Shown one piece after another: positions 44,064 to 55,409 of a DNA stretch of 64,000 bases. The notes beneath the pieces were generated by a model. It did no database searches. It was not told the DNA's origin and saw nothing but the letters and a program-made list of their open reading frames with translations. Made by a program: the position numbers and the translations under genes. Every line of letters begins with the position of its first letter. Position 1 is the stretch's first letter. The DNA is taken from NCBI RefSeq assembly GCF_036884655.1, contig NC_088355.1, forward strand, positions 18,078,001 to 18,142,000. The letters run 5' to 3'. This DNA comes from Musa acuminata AAA Group (lineage: Eukaryota > Streptophyta > Magnoliopsida > Zingiberales > Musaceae).

Positions 44064-44501
44064 TGTTAGAACCCTTGCAGATTCTAAACTTGAGGTTGAT
44101 CTCTTTAGGGGATCGGCCTCCTTGGAACTCTATAGGGGTTCCTCCCTCCAAGTTGCTGCTCAAAGACTATAGAAAAGATTCATCTATTTCTTATGAAAAG
44201 AGAATTAATACATGGCTATTTATAGGGCTTCTAAACCCTAACTCCTAATAGGACTCCTACTTAAGACTCTTACTTCTAACCAACTCCTAGTAGGACTCCT
44301 AGTTAAGACTCCTATTCCCTTATAACTCCTAATTCTTCTCTAAGAAAACACCTCATACATGAATGCCCCTCTCAATTAGGACTCTCCTAACTAGAGTCCT
44401 AATAGAATGTCCCTCTTAATTAAGACTCTCCTAGCTAGAGTCCTAACAGTTTTACATAAATGTCCCTCTCAATTAGGACTCTCCAAGCTAGAGTCCTAAC
44501 A
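44064..44501 (-). repeat. 5' LTR of D3
   Basis: A 438-bp LTR, about 53 bp longer than its partner. It carries three copies of a unit containing CTCTCAATTAGGACTCTCC and GAGTCCTAACA near its outer end, against two in the other LTR. Confidence 0.86.
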
Positions 44502-44506
44502 AATTG

Positions 44507-44677
44507 TTACTGCAAACTGCCTTACTTCCTCTACTTTCTCATTGCACTCTTACAAACACTTTCAAGTTAAATACATTTCCAATATCAGTTTTATCGAAGC
44601 AAAGATTTTTTGAACCGACGTCATTTTTATCCGCTGCACTAATTCACCCCCCTCTTAGTGCCGACTCGATCCTAACA
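44507..44677 (+). repeat. 3' LTR of C2, last part
   Basis: It completes the C2 LTR with the U5 end (GCACTAA, C-run, TTAGTGC) and CCTAACA at 44671-44677. Confidence 0.86.
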
Positions 44678-44826
44678 ATGAGAAAAGTTTTGCACTATTG
44701 TAACCATCCCTTCTTTTTTATAATGACAAAGGGGGAGCAAATCTTGCTAGCTTACACATCTCAAATAGAAGCAATAAGTGCGATCTTGCAAATCTCAAGA
44801 GAAGCAATACTCATGATGCATGTTCT
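44678..44826 (+). other. C1 internal remnant between C2 and F
   Basis: This resembles C2 internal sequence downstream of 27390, including a PPT-like run GACAAAGGGGGAGC (about 44725-44738). It starts with ATGAG, the right TSD of C2, and ends in GTTCT, the expected TSD of F. Confidence 0.65.
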
Positions 44827-46535
44827 TGTTAGGATCGAGTCGGCACTAAAAGTGGGGGTGGGGGGTGGTGGGTGAATTAGTACAGCAGATACAAATCACG
44901 TCGGTTTAAAATTTCATTTCGATTAAACTCATTTCATAAAGATATTAACTTGAAAGCATATGGGAGCGTAGTGAAAGCAATAAGAATGTAAAGCAGTTTG
45001 CAGTAAAGGTAAATTACTCAAAAAGAAATGCAAACTAATTTATAGTGGTTCGGTCACTGTGACCTATATCCACTTTCGATTCCTCCTCCATCAAGGCCAC
45101 CGACTTTCACTACCAATCTTCCTTCAATGGGCAAAGATTAACTACCCTTACAACTTGATTCTCCTTTTGATAGGTTCAGGAGAGAACCTTTAGAACCCCC
45201 TTCACTCCTCTCTTAAACAAGACTAACACTTAGAGCTTGAGAGGAGTTCTCATAAGATTACAACAACGTTTTTGTTTCTTTTTGCTCTCAATTCTTGTAC
45301 ATGTTAATCAAGGATGAGAGGGGTATTTATAGGCCTCAAGTGGATTTAAACTTGGAGCCTAAAAGTGTCTCATCTCTAGTTTTCAGGGTACTGGCGGTAC
45401 CACCACCTGTGTTAGGCGGTACCATCACCTACAGCACTGATATTGGACGGTACCACTGCCCAGTCTAGCAGTACCACTGCCTAGAAGACTGTGTCTAGGC
45501 GGTACCACCACCTGACACTAGGTAGTACCACCGCGTAACATTGGGCGATACCATTGCCTTACACAATCTCAGTGACTATGCCTCGTAGATTGAGCCACCA
45601 ACGATGCCACCTATTGGGGCCTTTCAATTGGTCCAACACAGTCCAAACTTCGGCTCAATTGTCCCCTAATTAAGTTGGCCCAATTCCAACCCAATTATGT
45701 GCTAACTATGAATTTTAAGGCATACACTAAGCAAGTCAAGTCTAGTTAGTTTAGGTTTCTTCCAGCAAACTTCCGGTGATCTTCCGACGAACTTCCAATG
45801 ATCTCTCAGTAATGTTCCAATGGACTCCCAGCAAGCTCCTGGACTTCACAATGATCTTCTTAGTGAGTTCTGACGAGCTTATTTGGCAAGCTCCTAGACT
45901 TCTTGGTCAATTCCGGCAGAACTTCCGACGAACTCTTGAACTCCCAACGAAATCTCGTTCTTGACTCCGGGACATCATTTTGCTTTGTGCCTTAATTGCT
46001 ATCGTAGTTAATCCTGCACACATAAAACCTACTTCGATCTAGACAATTATTATAAAGATTGTATCAAATGTTGTCCGACATGTCATTGGTTCATCGATGC
46101 TTCGTCCGATTCTTCGGTGCATCGTCCTCTCTTATGGCCTATTACCCAATCGGTCAGTTAACCTCCAAAACTCCGATTTCCTTGATGTAATTTTCACTCT
46201 TCTTGGCCTGATGCTTGAACCCATGGCCCGAAACATTCTGCCGATACGTCGACCGATCCTCCAGCTCGATATCCAATCTTCTGACATGTTCCACTCCAGC
46301 CCAACATGATTCTTCTTTCTTTAATTGTCTCTCCCTAATCGAAGCTTCTTACATCACTCAAAGTGTATATTAGATCATAAACTCATCAATTGATTTCATC
46401 ATCAAAATCCGAGATTCAATAATCTCTCCCTTTTTGACGATGACAACCAATTGATGACAGAGTTTAAACTAAAGTCACCCTATCAATTTGCCATATTGAT
46501 AGAACCTTGAATTCAAGTTAAATTCAAGTCAAAGC
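44827..46535 (-). mobile_element. Sirevirus F (minus), 3' LTR and start of 3' region only
   Basis: A 1595-bp LTR (44827-46421) reads TGTTAGGATCGAG ... GATTCAATA on the plus strand. It has a minus-strand TATA box (45331-45324), palindromes (about 45390-45560) and a G-rich run at the U5 end. The PPT complement and the PPT-loop inverted repeat (46384-46407 with 46432-46456) follow. About 114 bp of 3' region remain before G begins at 46536. No coding sequence of F is in the window. Confidence 0.82.
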
Positions 46536-49500
46536 TATTGAATCTCAGATTTTGATGATGAAACCAATTGATAAGTGCTTATGAATTGATCTATGTTTTG
46601 AGTGATGTAGGATGCTTCGAACATGATGAGACAATTAAAGCAGGAAGAATCATGTTAGGCCAGTGTAACATGTCAGAAGAATGGACGTGTAGTCGGAGGA
46701 TCGGATGACGTATCGACAGAATGCTTCAGGCCATGGATTTAGACATCGGGCTAAGAAGAGCAGAAATTGTGCCAAGGATATCGGAGTTGCGGAGGTCAAC
46801 TAGCCGATTGGGCAATAGGCTGCGAGAGAGGATGATGCGTCGAAGAATCGGATGAAGTATCAATGGACCAATGACATGCCGGACAACATGATTCATGCTT
46901 AGTAATAATTGTCTAAATCGAAGTGTGTTTTTACATGTGCAGGATTAACTACGATAGTAAGGCATAAAGCAAAATGAAGTCCCAGAGTCAAGAACGTGAT
47001 TTCAATGGGAGTTCGAGAGTTCGTCGGAAGTCCAGACGTTCATCGGATGTTCTGTCGGAATTGACCGAAAAGTCCTAGAGCATGCCAAAGAAGTTCATCA
47101 GAAGTCACCAAAAAGATCATCATGAAGTCCAGGAGCTTGCCGGGAGTCCACTGGAACATTGTCGAGAGATCGTCGGAAGTTCGTTGGAAGATCGCCGGAA
47201 GAAACCTAGACTTAGGGACTTTGTTTAGCTTAGTAAATATCTTAAAATTCATAGTTAGAACATAATTGTCACGCCCCCTCAAAATATCCATGATATTTAA
47301 AATTTTCAACACAAACCAATCTAGGATCCAAACTAACATTTGAGGACACTGAAAATATTCTATCAAATTCGCATCTATAAAACCTGTGCAGTTTATAATC
47401 ATATATCACACATCACTCGATAATTCATATAATCTGAACTCAACTCATCAAAATAATAACCACAACATAAATTTACAAGTGGGGAAGTCTATGCAGTCAC
47501 CAAACCAACGATTACCATAAGATCATATCATTACATAAATTTAACTTAACATTCCAAAATCCTATACACGAGGGATCCTTTATCTTACACAAAATCCACA
47601 CGTTTAGATTTATCATCACATTTTATAAGATGCAAAGTATCTTATACAACAAATACACATATGCTAACAAAGATCTGCCCAAAATCTTCTAAACTTTCCA
47701 CCGCCTCAGCCAATCTTAACATTTAAGCAAGCGATACGCTATCCTGAAAAATTTATCAACAAACGGGGTGAGCATAAAGAGCTCAGCAAGTGACTAACAT
47801 ATCCATATCAAAATAGTACAATTTCTAAAGAGATACAGTTTCAAAATACAAGGCAGAATATACGATTTCATAGACATAATATCATTAGGAGCAGAAACAT
47901 AATTGTCCTTTCAATCTTACATATTTGGTTCCTGACAGATGGGGCATAGAGTAATTGGAGCATATCAGTAACAAAGGAAACATATCGGAGCTTATCAATG
48001 GCATATAAAATGTTACGAAGCATATCAACGGCATATGGAATATTTCGAAGCAAAATCATCAGTGAATGAAGCATTTCAGAGCATATCAAAAACAAATATC
48101 GTACAGAAGCTCAAACGTCGTCCTTGATGTCGCAATCATATCATTCTTATCCAGAGCATGAACAGAAACAACTCACCAAAACTCTGGATGTCATATCAAA
48201 CATATAGAAGGTGTAGTGGGATCTCAATCAGAATGTGATTCATCCATTTCTGAATGACCACCTGACAAAAGTCTCCCACGTCTGGGAGCTCCATCCACCC
48301 ATGTATAGGTGAAGTCAGAGGGGGCCGGCAGAGCATCGCAGGCTCTAAGCACATACCCTTTACCATTTCTGGCAAAGGTCCAGAATATCCCACAGAGCGG
48401 GACCCCACAGAGCGGGCAATAAGCGCATACCCTTTACCATTTCTGGCAAAGGTCCAGACAATCCCACACACCAGAGTACAAGAGGGCAGTTTTAACAATA
48501 AGTAGCATATATCGGAAGCACACGCGGAACAACAAAACGTGCATGTGCCTTTTCGAGACAATACGAAACAAAGAACAAATCTCTCACAAATGTATTCAGA
48601 TTTGGAATGAAATGAAAACAAGAGTGTACAGGGATTCCAAGCAATCATATTTAGCTCAATTCCAATAAGAAGGTTAGACGAATTCAAATATCCAAAGGAA
48701 CGGAACAGAATACGCGAAATCGACCAAAGCTCGATTTCGGACAGAATTCCAGTGGCACATCAAACAAATACTTCAGAATATCAATTATGCTCCAATACCC
48801 ATAAGAAAGCTATGGTCGAACCATATATCAATCTATATTCTGATGGAATAAATTTCATATGAAACAGGGTTCCCAACACGGAGTTACCTTTGATTTGGTA
48901 ACACAAGGTCAAAAACACAATCACTGTTTTGCAGAATTTATAGGGTCGGATTCAACAGTTAATAGGGTAGGCAGTTGAATTCCAAAATTTTCAAACTATA
49001 TGTCAAAAGAAATATTTTCAAGTCTAGTTTCAAATAAAATCAGTTTGGTACAAATCAGAATTTTCAACAGGGAGTTATAGGCATTTTAGTATCGACAGGT
49101 CAGAAATCTTGAACCCTGTTTTACAGCGTCTATAGGCTCATTTGAAACAGATGTTTGGGTAAGTATTCGGTGTCCAAAATCTACAAAATCAGTGTCAAAA
49201 GGAAGATATAAGAGTCTAATTTTAAACAAAATAGTTCCTGCCCAAATTCACATTTTGTACTAAAACTTATAGCTGAAACAGTGTATAGGGGTCAGTTTAC
49301 CAAAAAAACTTCAGAATCCATGGTTCTATGTCCAAAGAGAGACATATCAGTTTCTAAATAGAAATCCTTCAATTTATTTTAAATCAACACAAAAACAGAG
49401 ACTAAAAATTCTGTAGGATGGGGTTATAACACTTGCCTTTGAGAATTTTGACCCGAACTGAAAAGATTAAAGCAATAACCCTAAAAACCCCAATTTTTTC

Positions 49501-50524
49501 TTCTTCTTCTTCTTCTTCTTCTTCTTTCTTTCTTTCTTTCTTTCCCTGATCACCCACGAGCTGCCTTCTCTGCTTCCTTAAGAACGAAGGCAGAGAGGCT
49601 TAAACGGTGGAATTTGTCATTTTGTGCATTTTGCAGTTTAGTCCTTATTTTTATCATATTCACGATTAGGTCCTTAGGGTTTACATATAGGTCCTCAGAT
49701 TCTTTCTTTTTTTTTTTAACAGATCTCCCAAATCTTACAAATAAGTTACCTCTGATTCATACTCTATTTCTTTTGTCAATTTAAAATAAATGCTTACATT
49801 ATCACCAGAAATTTATACGAAAATTCGAAAATGAGGGGTGTTACAATAATAGGGATTAGAATTGGGCCAACCCAATTAGGAGACAGTTGGGACTAGTTCG
49901 GGGTATATTGGGCCAAGAGAAAGGCCCAAACAGTGACCAAACAAGTGAAACCATCGTGGCACAGTCTCCGAGACTATGTCAGGCGGTGATACCACCAGTC
50001 TGGGCAGTGGTACTGCCTAGACTCAGTCTGCGAGACTGTTTGGGCGGTAGTACCACCCAGTGTCAGGCTACAGGTGGTGTACCACCCAATGCAGGCGGTG
50101 GTACCGCCCGTACCCTGAAATTTTGGGGGCTTAAATTTTTTGCTCCAAAATTGAATCCATTTGAGGCCTATAAATACTCCAGCTATTCCTATATCAATAA
50201 GTAAGAAATATTAAGCAAAACTCTATGATTCTAAAGTTGTAAACCTTAGAAAGTTTAGTTTCCTCCTCCCAAAGCTTATAGAGACGACCGAACCACTATA
50301 AAAATCTGATTTACTTTTCTCTTAAGCAATTTACTTTAACTGCAAACCACTTTACTTGCTTTACATCCACTATGCTCTTTCATGCACTTTCAAAGTTATT
50401 ACCTTTATGTAACGGTTTTTCATCCGAAATGAATTTAATCGCAACGAAGTTTTGAATCGACATAATTTTTATCACTGTACTAATTCACCCCCCCCCCCTC
50501 TTACTACCGACTCCTTTCCTAACA
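46536..50524 (+). repeat. 5' LTR of G, interrupted by H
   Basis: It starts TATTGAATCTCAG and ends CCTAACA. The C-type module runs to about 46930, then the module beginning GTGCAGGATTAACTACGATAG follows. Palindromes lie at about 49978-50110, TATAAATA at 50169-50176, and the U5 C-run is mutated (CTTACTAC in place of CTTAGTGC). Confidence 0.8.
47267..49845. mobile_element. Solo LTR H (2.58 kb) with TSD ATAAT
   Basis: This insertion reads TGTCACGCCCC ... GGGGTGTTACA with a perfect TSD ATAAT (47262-47266 and 49846-49850). No retroelement domain is visible; the 163-codon minus frame at 48687-48196 has no recognisable motif. A 49-bp repeat occurs twice 74 bp apart (48346-48394, 48420-48468), and a (TTC)n/(TTTC)n tract lies at 49497-49543. 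Termini of this kind are common on long gypsy LTRs, so a solo LTR is likeliest. A non-autonomous DNA element is less likely, because the termini are TG...CA with a 5-bp TSD. Confidence 0.7.
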
Positions 50525-50569
50525 ATTGGTATTACAGTCTCGTATTTCTCATTTGGTTTAACACCAAAG

Positions 50570-51235
50570 AGAAATAGCTCTTTTCGGCTTTTAAGATGGT
50601 CACTCTCTCATTCGTCCTCCCTTGTTCAATGGGACGAACTACACATATTGGAAAACTCGAATGAGAGTTTTCTTGCTTTCTTTGGATGTGAACTTATGCA
50701 ATATTGTCGAAAGTGATTTTCAAATATCTTCTCTTCCAATGAACCAAAGAAGACTTTTTCCTTAAATGCTAGAGCTATAAATGCTCTATTTTGCGCTTTG
50801 GATAAAACTGAGTTTAATCGGGTTTCTACTTGCGAAACAACTTTCGATATATAGCACTCTCTCGAAATCACACATGAAGGCACTAGTAAAGTTAAAGATT
50901 CAAAAATCAACTTTTTAATGCATGATTTTGAACTTTTTCGAATGAAGCCAAGTGAAACCGTTGTTGACATGTACATCCGTTTTACGGATGTCGTCAATGG
51001 TTTAAAAGCACTTGGTAGAAGTTTTTTGGATTTTGAACTTGTAAACAAAATTTTACATTCTCTTAATAAGAGTTAGGATTCAAAAGTAACGGCTATTCAA
51101 GAATCAAAAAACTTGAACCATTTATCAATTGAAGAACTTATAGGGCCTTTGATGACCTATGAAATGACGTGCAATATACATGAAGAACTTGAAAATCACT
51201 TTCCAAAGAATAGGAAGGATTTCAGACTTAGAACA
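50570..51235 (+). pseudogene. gag: G gag, broken
   Basis: Translated pieces match Sirevirus Gag: TNYTYWKTRMRVFLLSLDV, EFNRVSTCETTFDI, EITHEGTSKVKDSKINF, MKPSETVVDMYIRFTDVV and EELIGPLMTYEMTC. The start codon is lost (ATA where ATG is expected, about 50575), and there are stops and a deletion near 50750. The sequence ends at GAACA (51231-51235), where J inserted. Confidence 0.83.
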
Positions 51236-51453
51236 TGTTAGGATCAGAGCGGCACTAAGAGGGGGGGGTGAATTAGTGTAGCGGATTAAAACTTGTAAAT
51301 TTGAAAATGATTTCGTAAATGCGTAGAGATTTCAATTCGTCAATGACTTGGAGAAAGTAGCTCAAGTAAAGTGAGAAGATGGAAACCGAAAGCTTGCTGC
51401 TATGTAAATAATGGTTTCAGAAAAGTAAATACTCACACATTCAAGGAACACAC
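51236..51453 (-). repeat. 3' LTR of J, outer part
   Basis: It reads TGTTAGGATCAGAGCGGCAC, a G-run and leader sequence, like the complement of the A LTR end. It stops at CACAC (51449-51453), the left TSD of B2. Confidence 0.8.
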
Positions 51454-53775
51454 TGTTGAATCTCGGATTTTGATGATGAAGTCAATTGTCATTTGTTATC
51501 TAATCTATGTGTTGAGATAAGTGTGCAGGATTAACTACGATGAGAGTAAGACAAGCAGCAGGAGTTGCGCCGGAGTCAAGATCATGATCACGTTGGGAGT
51601 TCGAGAGTTCGACGGAAGTTCGGACGGTCGTCGGAGGTTCAGAGAGAACAGATCCGAGAAGTCCAGAAGCTTGCCAAGCGAAGCTCGTCGGAACTCGCCA
51701 AGTGGATCGTCGCAAAGTCCAGGAGTATGCCGGATGTCCGCAGAAGGATCATCGAGGGTTATCGGTTGATCGACGGAAGTTGGCAGGAAACTCGCCGGAA
51801 GAAGCGATTGACGCATCGGAGCAAGCTGCAGAAGTTGTCTTAGAGATAATCGTAGTTAGCACGATGATTAAGCATGAAAATGGGAGGTGATCCCATTAGC
51901 TTAATCTTGGGGCAATTGGGCCCCTGAAAAGATTCAAAGTGGGTCGAATGGAGTGAACCATTCGGACCCTGATTGCACCAGGAGGTGCAACCGCCCCAGC
52001 CAGGAGGTGCAACCGCCTGGGCTGTGGGGTTGAGAGGTGCAACCGCCCCAGCCAGGAGGTGCAACCGCCTGGGCTGTGGGGCTGGGAGGTGCAACCGCCC
52101 CAGCCAGGAGGTGCAACCGCCAGGGCTGCACGGCTGGGAGGTGCAACCGCCCCAGCCAAGAGGTTGCACCGCCAGAGCTCAAGTTCCGAGCTCTGCCAGG
52201 CGATGCAACCACCAAGCTCAGTCTTCGAGCTTTGGCAGAGAGGTGCATCAGCCTGAGCTCAGTCTCGAGCTCTGCCAGGTGATGCATTCACCAAGCTCAG
52301 TCTTCGAGCTCTGGCAGAGAGGTGGATCAGCCTGAGCTCAGCTTGGAGCTCTGCCAGGTGATGCAACCACCGAGCTCTGTTTCGAGCTCTGCCAGGTGAT
52401 GCAATCACCAAGCTCAGTCTTCGAGCTCTGCCAGGTGATGCAACCATCGAGCTCAGTCTTCGAGCTCTGGCAGAGAGAAGCAATCGGCAGAGCTCAGTCT
52501 TCGAGCTCTGCCAGGCGGTGCCACCTCTCCAGTCGAGAGGTGCAACCGCCTGATCCCAGAAATTCTGGGATTTGATCGATTTGATCGTTTTGAGCTCGAA
52601 TTTTGAATTGGGTTGGGGCCTATAAATACCCCACCCATTCAGCACTGAAAAGATACAGACCTATACCGAAATTGTGATCTTTTCTGTGATTCTAAAGAGC
52701 TCAAAAGTGTTGTAAAGCCTTTAAGTCTCCTCCTTCTGTTCTTCAAGTTTTCAATTGTTAAGTGAGGAGAGAAAGGTCTGTAAAGGTTGTCTCCTAAGCC
52801 TGCCAAAAGGAGAGAAATTGTAAGAGGGAAGTTTGGCCTTCGCCCATTGAAGGAAGGCACCTAGTTGACGTCGGCAACCTCATCGGTGGAGGAAGCCAAA
52901 AGTGGAGTAGGTCAAGGCTGACCGAACCACTCTTAATCTCTGGTTTGCGTTTACTTTCGAGCACTTTATCATTACTGCAAACCTCCCTCATCACTACTGC
53001 TCTCTGCGCTTTCACGAACAAGTTCTAAGTGCTGTTCTTCCAAATCTGCATACAGACGTAAACTCGTATTTTCATACATTACAGTTTACGTTTACGTTTG
53101 ATTCTACAGAACTGTTTTCCGTGTTTTTACGAACGAGCTTCCTTGCAGTTTACGCTTACATTTTAATCCTATTGATAACTGCAATCTGTCCTCTACGATT
53201 TTACGAACGAGTTTCAACATTTAGACGTAAAACTGCATTCAGACGTAAATCGGCTTTCTTCGCTCAATCATCAGATTTCAGTTCACGTTTACGTCTTGGT
53301 TTGAACTGCATACTGCCTTCTGCGAGTATACAAACGAGTTTCAAAGTTTAGACGTAAATCTGCGTCTAACTGCGTTTAGACGTAAATCTGCGTTTAGACG
53401 TAAAACTGCGTTTAGACGTAAAACTGCGTTTAGACGTAAAACTGCGTTTAGACGTAAATCTGCGTTTAGACGTAAAACTACGTTTAGACGTAAAACTGCG
53501 TTAAGACGTAAATCTGCGTTTAGACGTAAATCTGCATTTAGACGTAAATCTGAGTTTAGACGCAAAACTGCGCTTAGACGCAAAACTGCGCTTAGACGCA
53601 AACTGCGCTTAGACGCAATCTGCGCTTAGACGCAAACTGCACTTAGATACAAACTGAGAATTTGCTTTTGCTTCATAATAGTTTTTGAACGAACGCAGCT
53701 TTTGGTTTTTAATTTATTATAAGATTTCCACTGCACTAATTCACCCCCCCCCTCTTAGTGCTCTCGATCCTAACA
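51454..53775 (+). repeat. 5' LTR of B2
   Basis: TGTTGAATCTCGG ... CTAACA. Palindrome and GAGCTC arrays run from about 51978 to 52556, TATAAATA lies at 52621-52628, and the 18-bp array (TTTAGACGTAAAACTGCG type) at about 53341-53650. The U5 C-run hairpin closes the LTR. Confidence 0.94.
51978..52628 (+). promoter_or_regulatory. B2 LTR promoter with palindrome array
   Basis: Repeated AGGTGCAACCGCC and CCAGCCAGGAGGTGCAACCG units are followed by GAGCTC-bearing units with GGTGATGCAACCACC, ending about 65 bp before TATAAATA. The 3' LTR has the same layout (59057-59707). Confidence 0.7.
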
Positions 53776-53777
53776 AT

Positions 53778-53789
53778 TGGTATCAGAGC
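53778..53789 (+). other. Primer binding site of B2
   Basis: TGGTATCAGAGC, a perfect methionine-tRNA site, two bases after the 5' LTR. Confidence 0.93.
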
Positions 53790-53825
53790 AAGGTTAACTC
53801 TCTAAAGGATTAAAACCCAAGAGAG

Positions 53826-55409
53826 ATGGCATACGCCGGAAACCAAGAGGGGCATTCGATTACACGTCCACCCATGTTCAGTGGAACGGACTACACTTAC
53901 TGGAAGACCCGAATGAGGATCTTTCTTATTTCTATGGATTTTGAACTGTGGAACCTTGTTGAAAATGGATTTTCAAAATCTTCTCTTCCAATGATCGATT
54001 GGAACGATTTGGAGAAGAAGGCTTTCGCTCTTAATGCAAAGGCTATGAATGCCTTATTTTGCGCTCTTGATAAAAATGAGTTTAATCGTGTTTCAACTTG
54101 CGAAACTGCTTTTGATATTTGGCACACACTTGAAGTGACCCACGAGGGCACAAGTAGAGTGAAAGAGTCAAAAATCAATCTGTTGCTGCATTCTTTTGAA
54201 CTTTTCCGAATGAAACCGAGTGAAACCATTGGCGACATGTTTACCCGTTTCACGGATGTCGTCAACGGTCTAAAAGGACTCGGAAAGAGCTTTTCGGATT
54301 TTGAGCTTGTTAATAAGATACTAAGATCCCTTCCTAAGAGTTGGGATCCTAAAGTCACCGCCATTCAAGAGGCAAAAGATCTGCAAAATTTCCCTCTTGA
54401 AGAACTAATCGGGTCATTAATGACCTACGAAATGACCTGCAAAGCTCATGAAGAGCAAGAAGACATCCTTCCAAAGAACAGGAAGGATATGGCACTTAAA
54501 ACTTCTGAATGCCACTTGAGAGAAAACTCAAGTGATGAGGATTGTGACGATGACTTGGCACTTTTGACAAGAAAGTTTAAGAGATTCTTCAAAAGAAACA
54601 AGTTTAAAAACGATATGAAAAATAAACTTGAATCAAAGAAGGACCAAGTGATCTGCTACGAGTGTAAAAAGCCGGGACACTACAAAAGTGATTGTCCCCA
54701 AGTCAAGAAAAGAACAACAAAGAAGAAGGCGCTCCAAGCAACATGGGACGATTCGAGCGCATCTGAGGAAGAGGAGTCCAACACCGAGCAAGTTGCTCAT
54801 TACGCCTTTATGGCCATCGAAGAGGAGGTAACGGATTTATTAGATGCTGATTTATCTTTCGATGAATTACTAAATGCCTTCCATGATTTATTTGATGAAT
54901 GCAAAGTTATAAATAGAAAATACAAGTTGCTAAAAAAGGTACATGATAATCTTACTTGTGAGTTTGATAAATTAAAAATCGAACATCATGATAGTTTAAA
55001 GTCATGTATCAAATGTCATGAGTTAGAAACTATACAAAAAGAGAACTTGCTACTTAAGGACACCTTGAAGAAATTCGAGGTTGGTAGCAAGTCATTAAAC
55101 ATGATCCTTACAAACAAGGGTCATGCTCCCAAAAGAAGTGGGATTGGATTTGTGAGGAGTCCTCACCGAAATCCAACTACCTTTGTAAAAGGCCCCATCT
55201 TACATATGCAAAACCAAACCAAGTGCAACTTTTGTTGCAAATCTGGACACAAGACACATTGTTGTCCATTCAAGAAAATAAGTCCAAACAAATTGATTTG
55301 GGTTCCTAAAGGAACCATGATAAACTCTATGCAACATGATAGAAAATGTAGATCTATTTATGAGGCACCCAAAAGCAAATGGGTTCCTAAAGATCATCCG
55401 TTCCTATAA
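53826..55409 (+). CDS. gag: Gag of B2, intact (527 aa)
   Basis: Full-length Sirevirus Gag, closely similar to B1 Gag. The N-terminal copia Gag domain includes YTYWKTRMRIFLISMDF. CCHC knuckles are CYECKKPGHYKSDC (277-290) and CNFCCKSGHKTHCC (467-480). An acidic stretch (SSDEDCDDDLALL) and a heptad-rich segment lie around and between them. The start follows the primer site by 36 bp. The stop is TAA, aligned with the TAG that separates gag from protease in A. Both B copies being open over 1.58 kb fits recent mobilisation of a gag-positive lineage. Confidence 0.94.
   Translation: MAYAGNQEGHSITRPPMFSGTDYTYWKTRMRIFLISMDFELWNLVENGFSKSSLPMIDWNDLEKKAFALNAKAMNALFCALDKNEFNRVSTCETAFDIWHTLEVTHEGTSRVKESKINLLLHSFELFRMKPSETIGDMFTRFTDVVNGLKGLGKSFSDFELVNKILRSLPKSWDPKVTAIQEAKDLQNFPLEELIGSLMTYEMTCKAHEEQEDILPKNRKDMALKTSECHLRENSSDEDCDDDLALLTRKFKRFFKRNKFKNDMKNKLESKKDQVICYECKKPGHYKSDCPQVKKRTTKKKALQATWDDSSASEEEESNTEQVAHYAFMAIEEEVTDLLDADLSFDELLNAFHDLFDECKVINRKYKLLKKVHDNLTCEFDKLKIEHHDSLKSCIKCHELETIQKENLLLKDTLKKFEVGSKSLNMILTNKGHAPKRSGIGFVRSPHRNPTTFVKGPILHMQNQTKCNFCCKSGHKTHCCPFKKISPNKLIWVPKGTMINSMQHDRKCRSIYEAPKSKWVPKDHPFL

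Larger units (their letters stand above)
39165..44501 (-). mobile_element. Chromovirus D3 (Ty3/gypsy), internally deleted, minus strand
   Basis: A minus-strand chromovirus inside the C2 3' LTR, bounded by LTRs 39165-39549 and 44064-44501. It shares with D1 the loss of the RT catalytic core, of most integrase and of the region before the chromodomain, and the long leader with a duplicated unit. Its total length of about 5.3 kb is close to D1 (5.2 kb before truncation) and D2 (5.4 kb). Confidence 0.87.
24257..44677 (+). mobile_element. Sirevirus C2, gag-only derivative, 3' LTR split by B1 and D3
   Basis: C2 runs 24257-28863, 38498-39164 and 44507-44677 once B1 and D3 are removed. The TSD is ATGGG/ATGAG (24252-24256 and 44678-44682, one mismatch). 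It has a 5' LTR with a deleted end, a broken gag, about 2.1 kb of degenerate internal sequence without pol, a canonical PPT and a 3' LTR. It lies inside the C1 internal region, which resumes at 44678. Confidence 0.83.
14087..44826 (+). mobile_element. Sirevirus C1, gag-only derivative, split by several insertions
   Basis: C1 is read from 14087-15086, 16582-18640, 24000-24256 and 44678-44826; the rest is later insertions (K, D2, C2). It has a 5' LTR, a decayed primer site, a broken gag and scraps of pol, and is interrupted by F at 44827. C1 interrupts gag fragment E, with CCGAT (14082-14086) as the expected TSD. Its 3' LTR is not in the window. Confidence 0.75.
46536..51235 (+). mobile_element. 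Sirevirus G (plus), 5' LTR and partial gag, cut by J
   Basis: G consists of a 5' LTR (46536-47266 and 49851-50524, split by solo LTR H), a decayed primer site (ATTGGTATTACAGTC, 50525-50539) and a broken gag, after which J begins. Its LTR joins a C-type front to an A/B-type second module, as in F, so F and G are one LTR family. AAAGC (46531-46535) is the expected TSD. Confidence 0.8.

Noticed and set aside
48196..48687. 163-codon minus-strand ORF in H
   Set aside because: It has no recognisable domain, and it spans the noncoding direct repeat of the solo LTR.
53341..53650. Regularly spaced short repeats resembling a CRISPR array
   Set aside because: The units are contiguous 18-bp tandem repeats inside LTRs of a plant retroelement, without unique spacers or cas genes.
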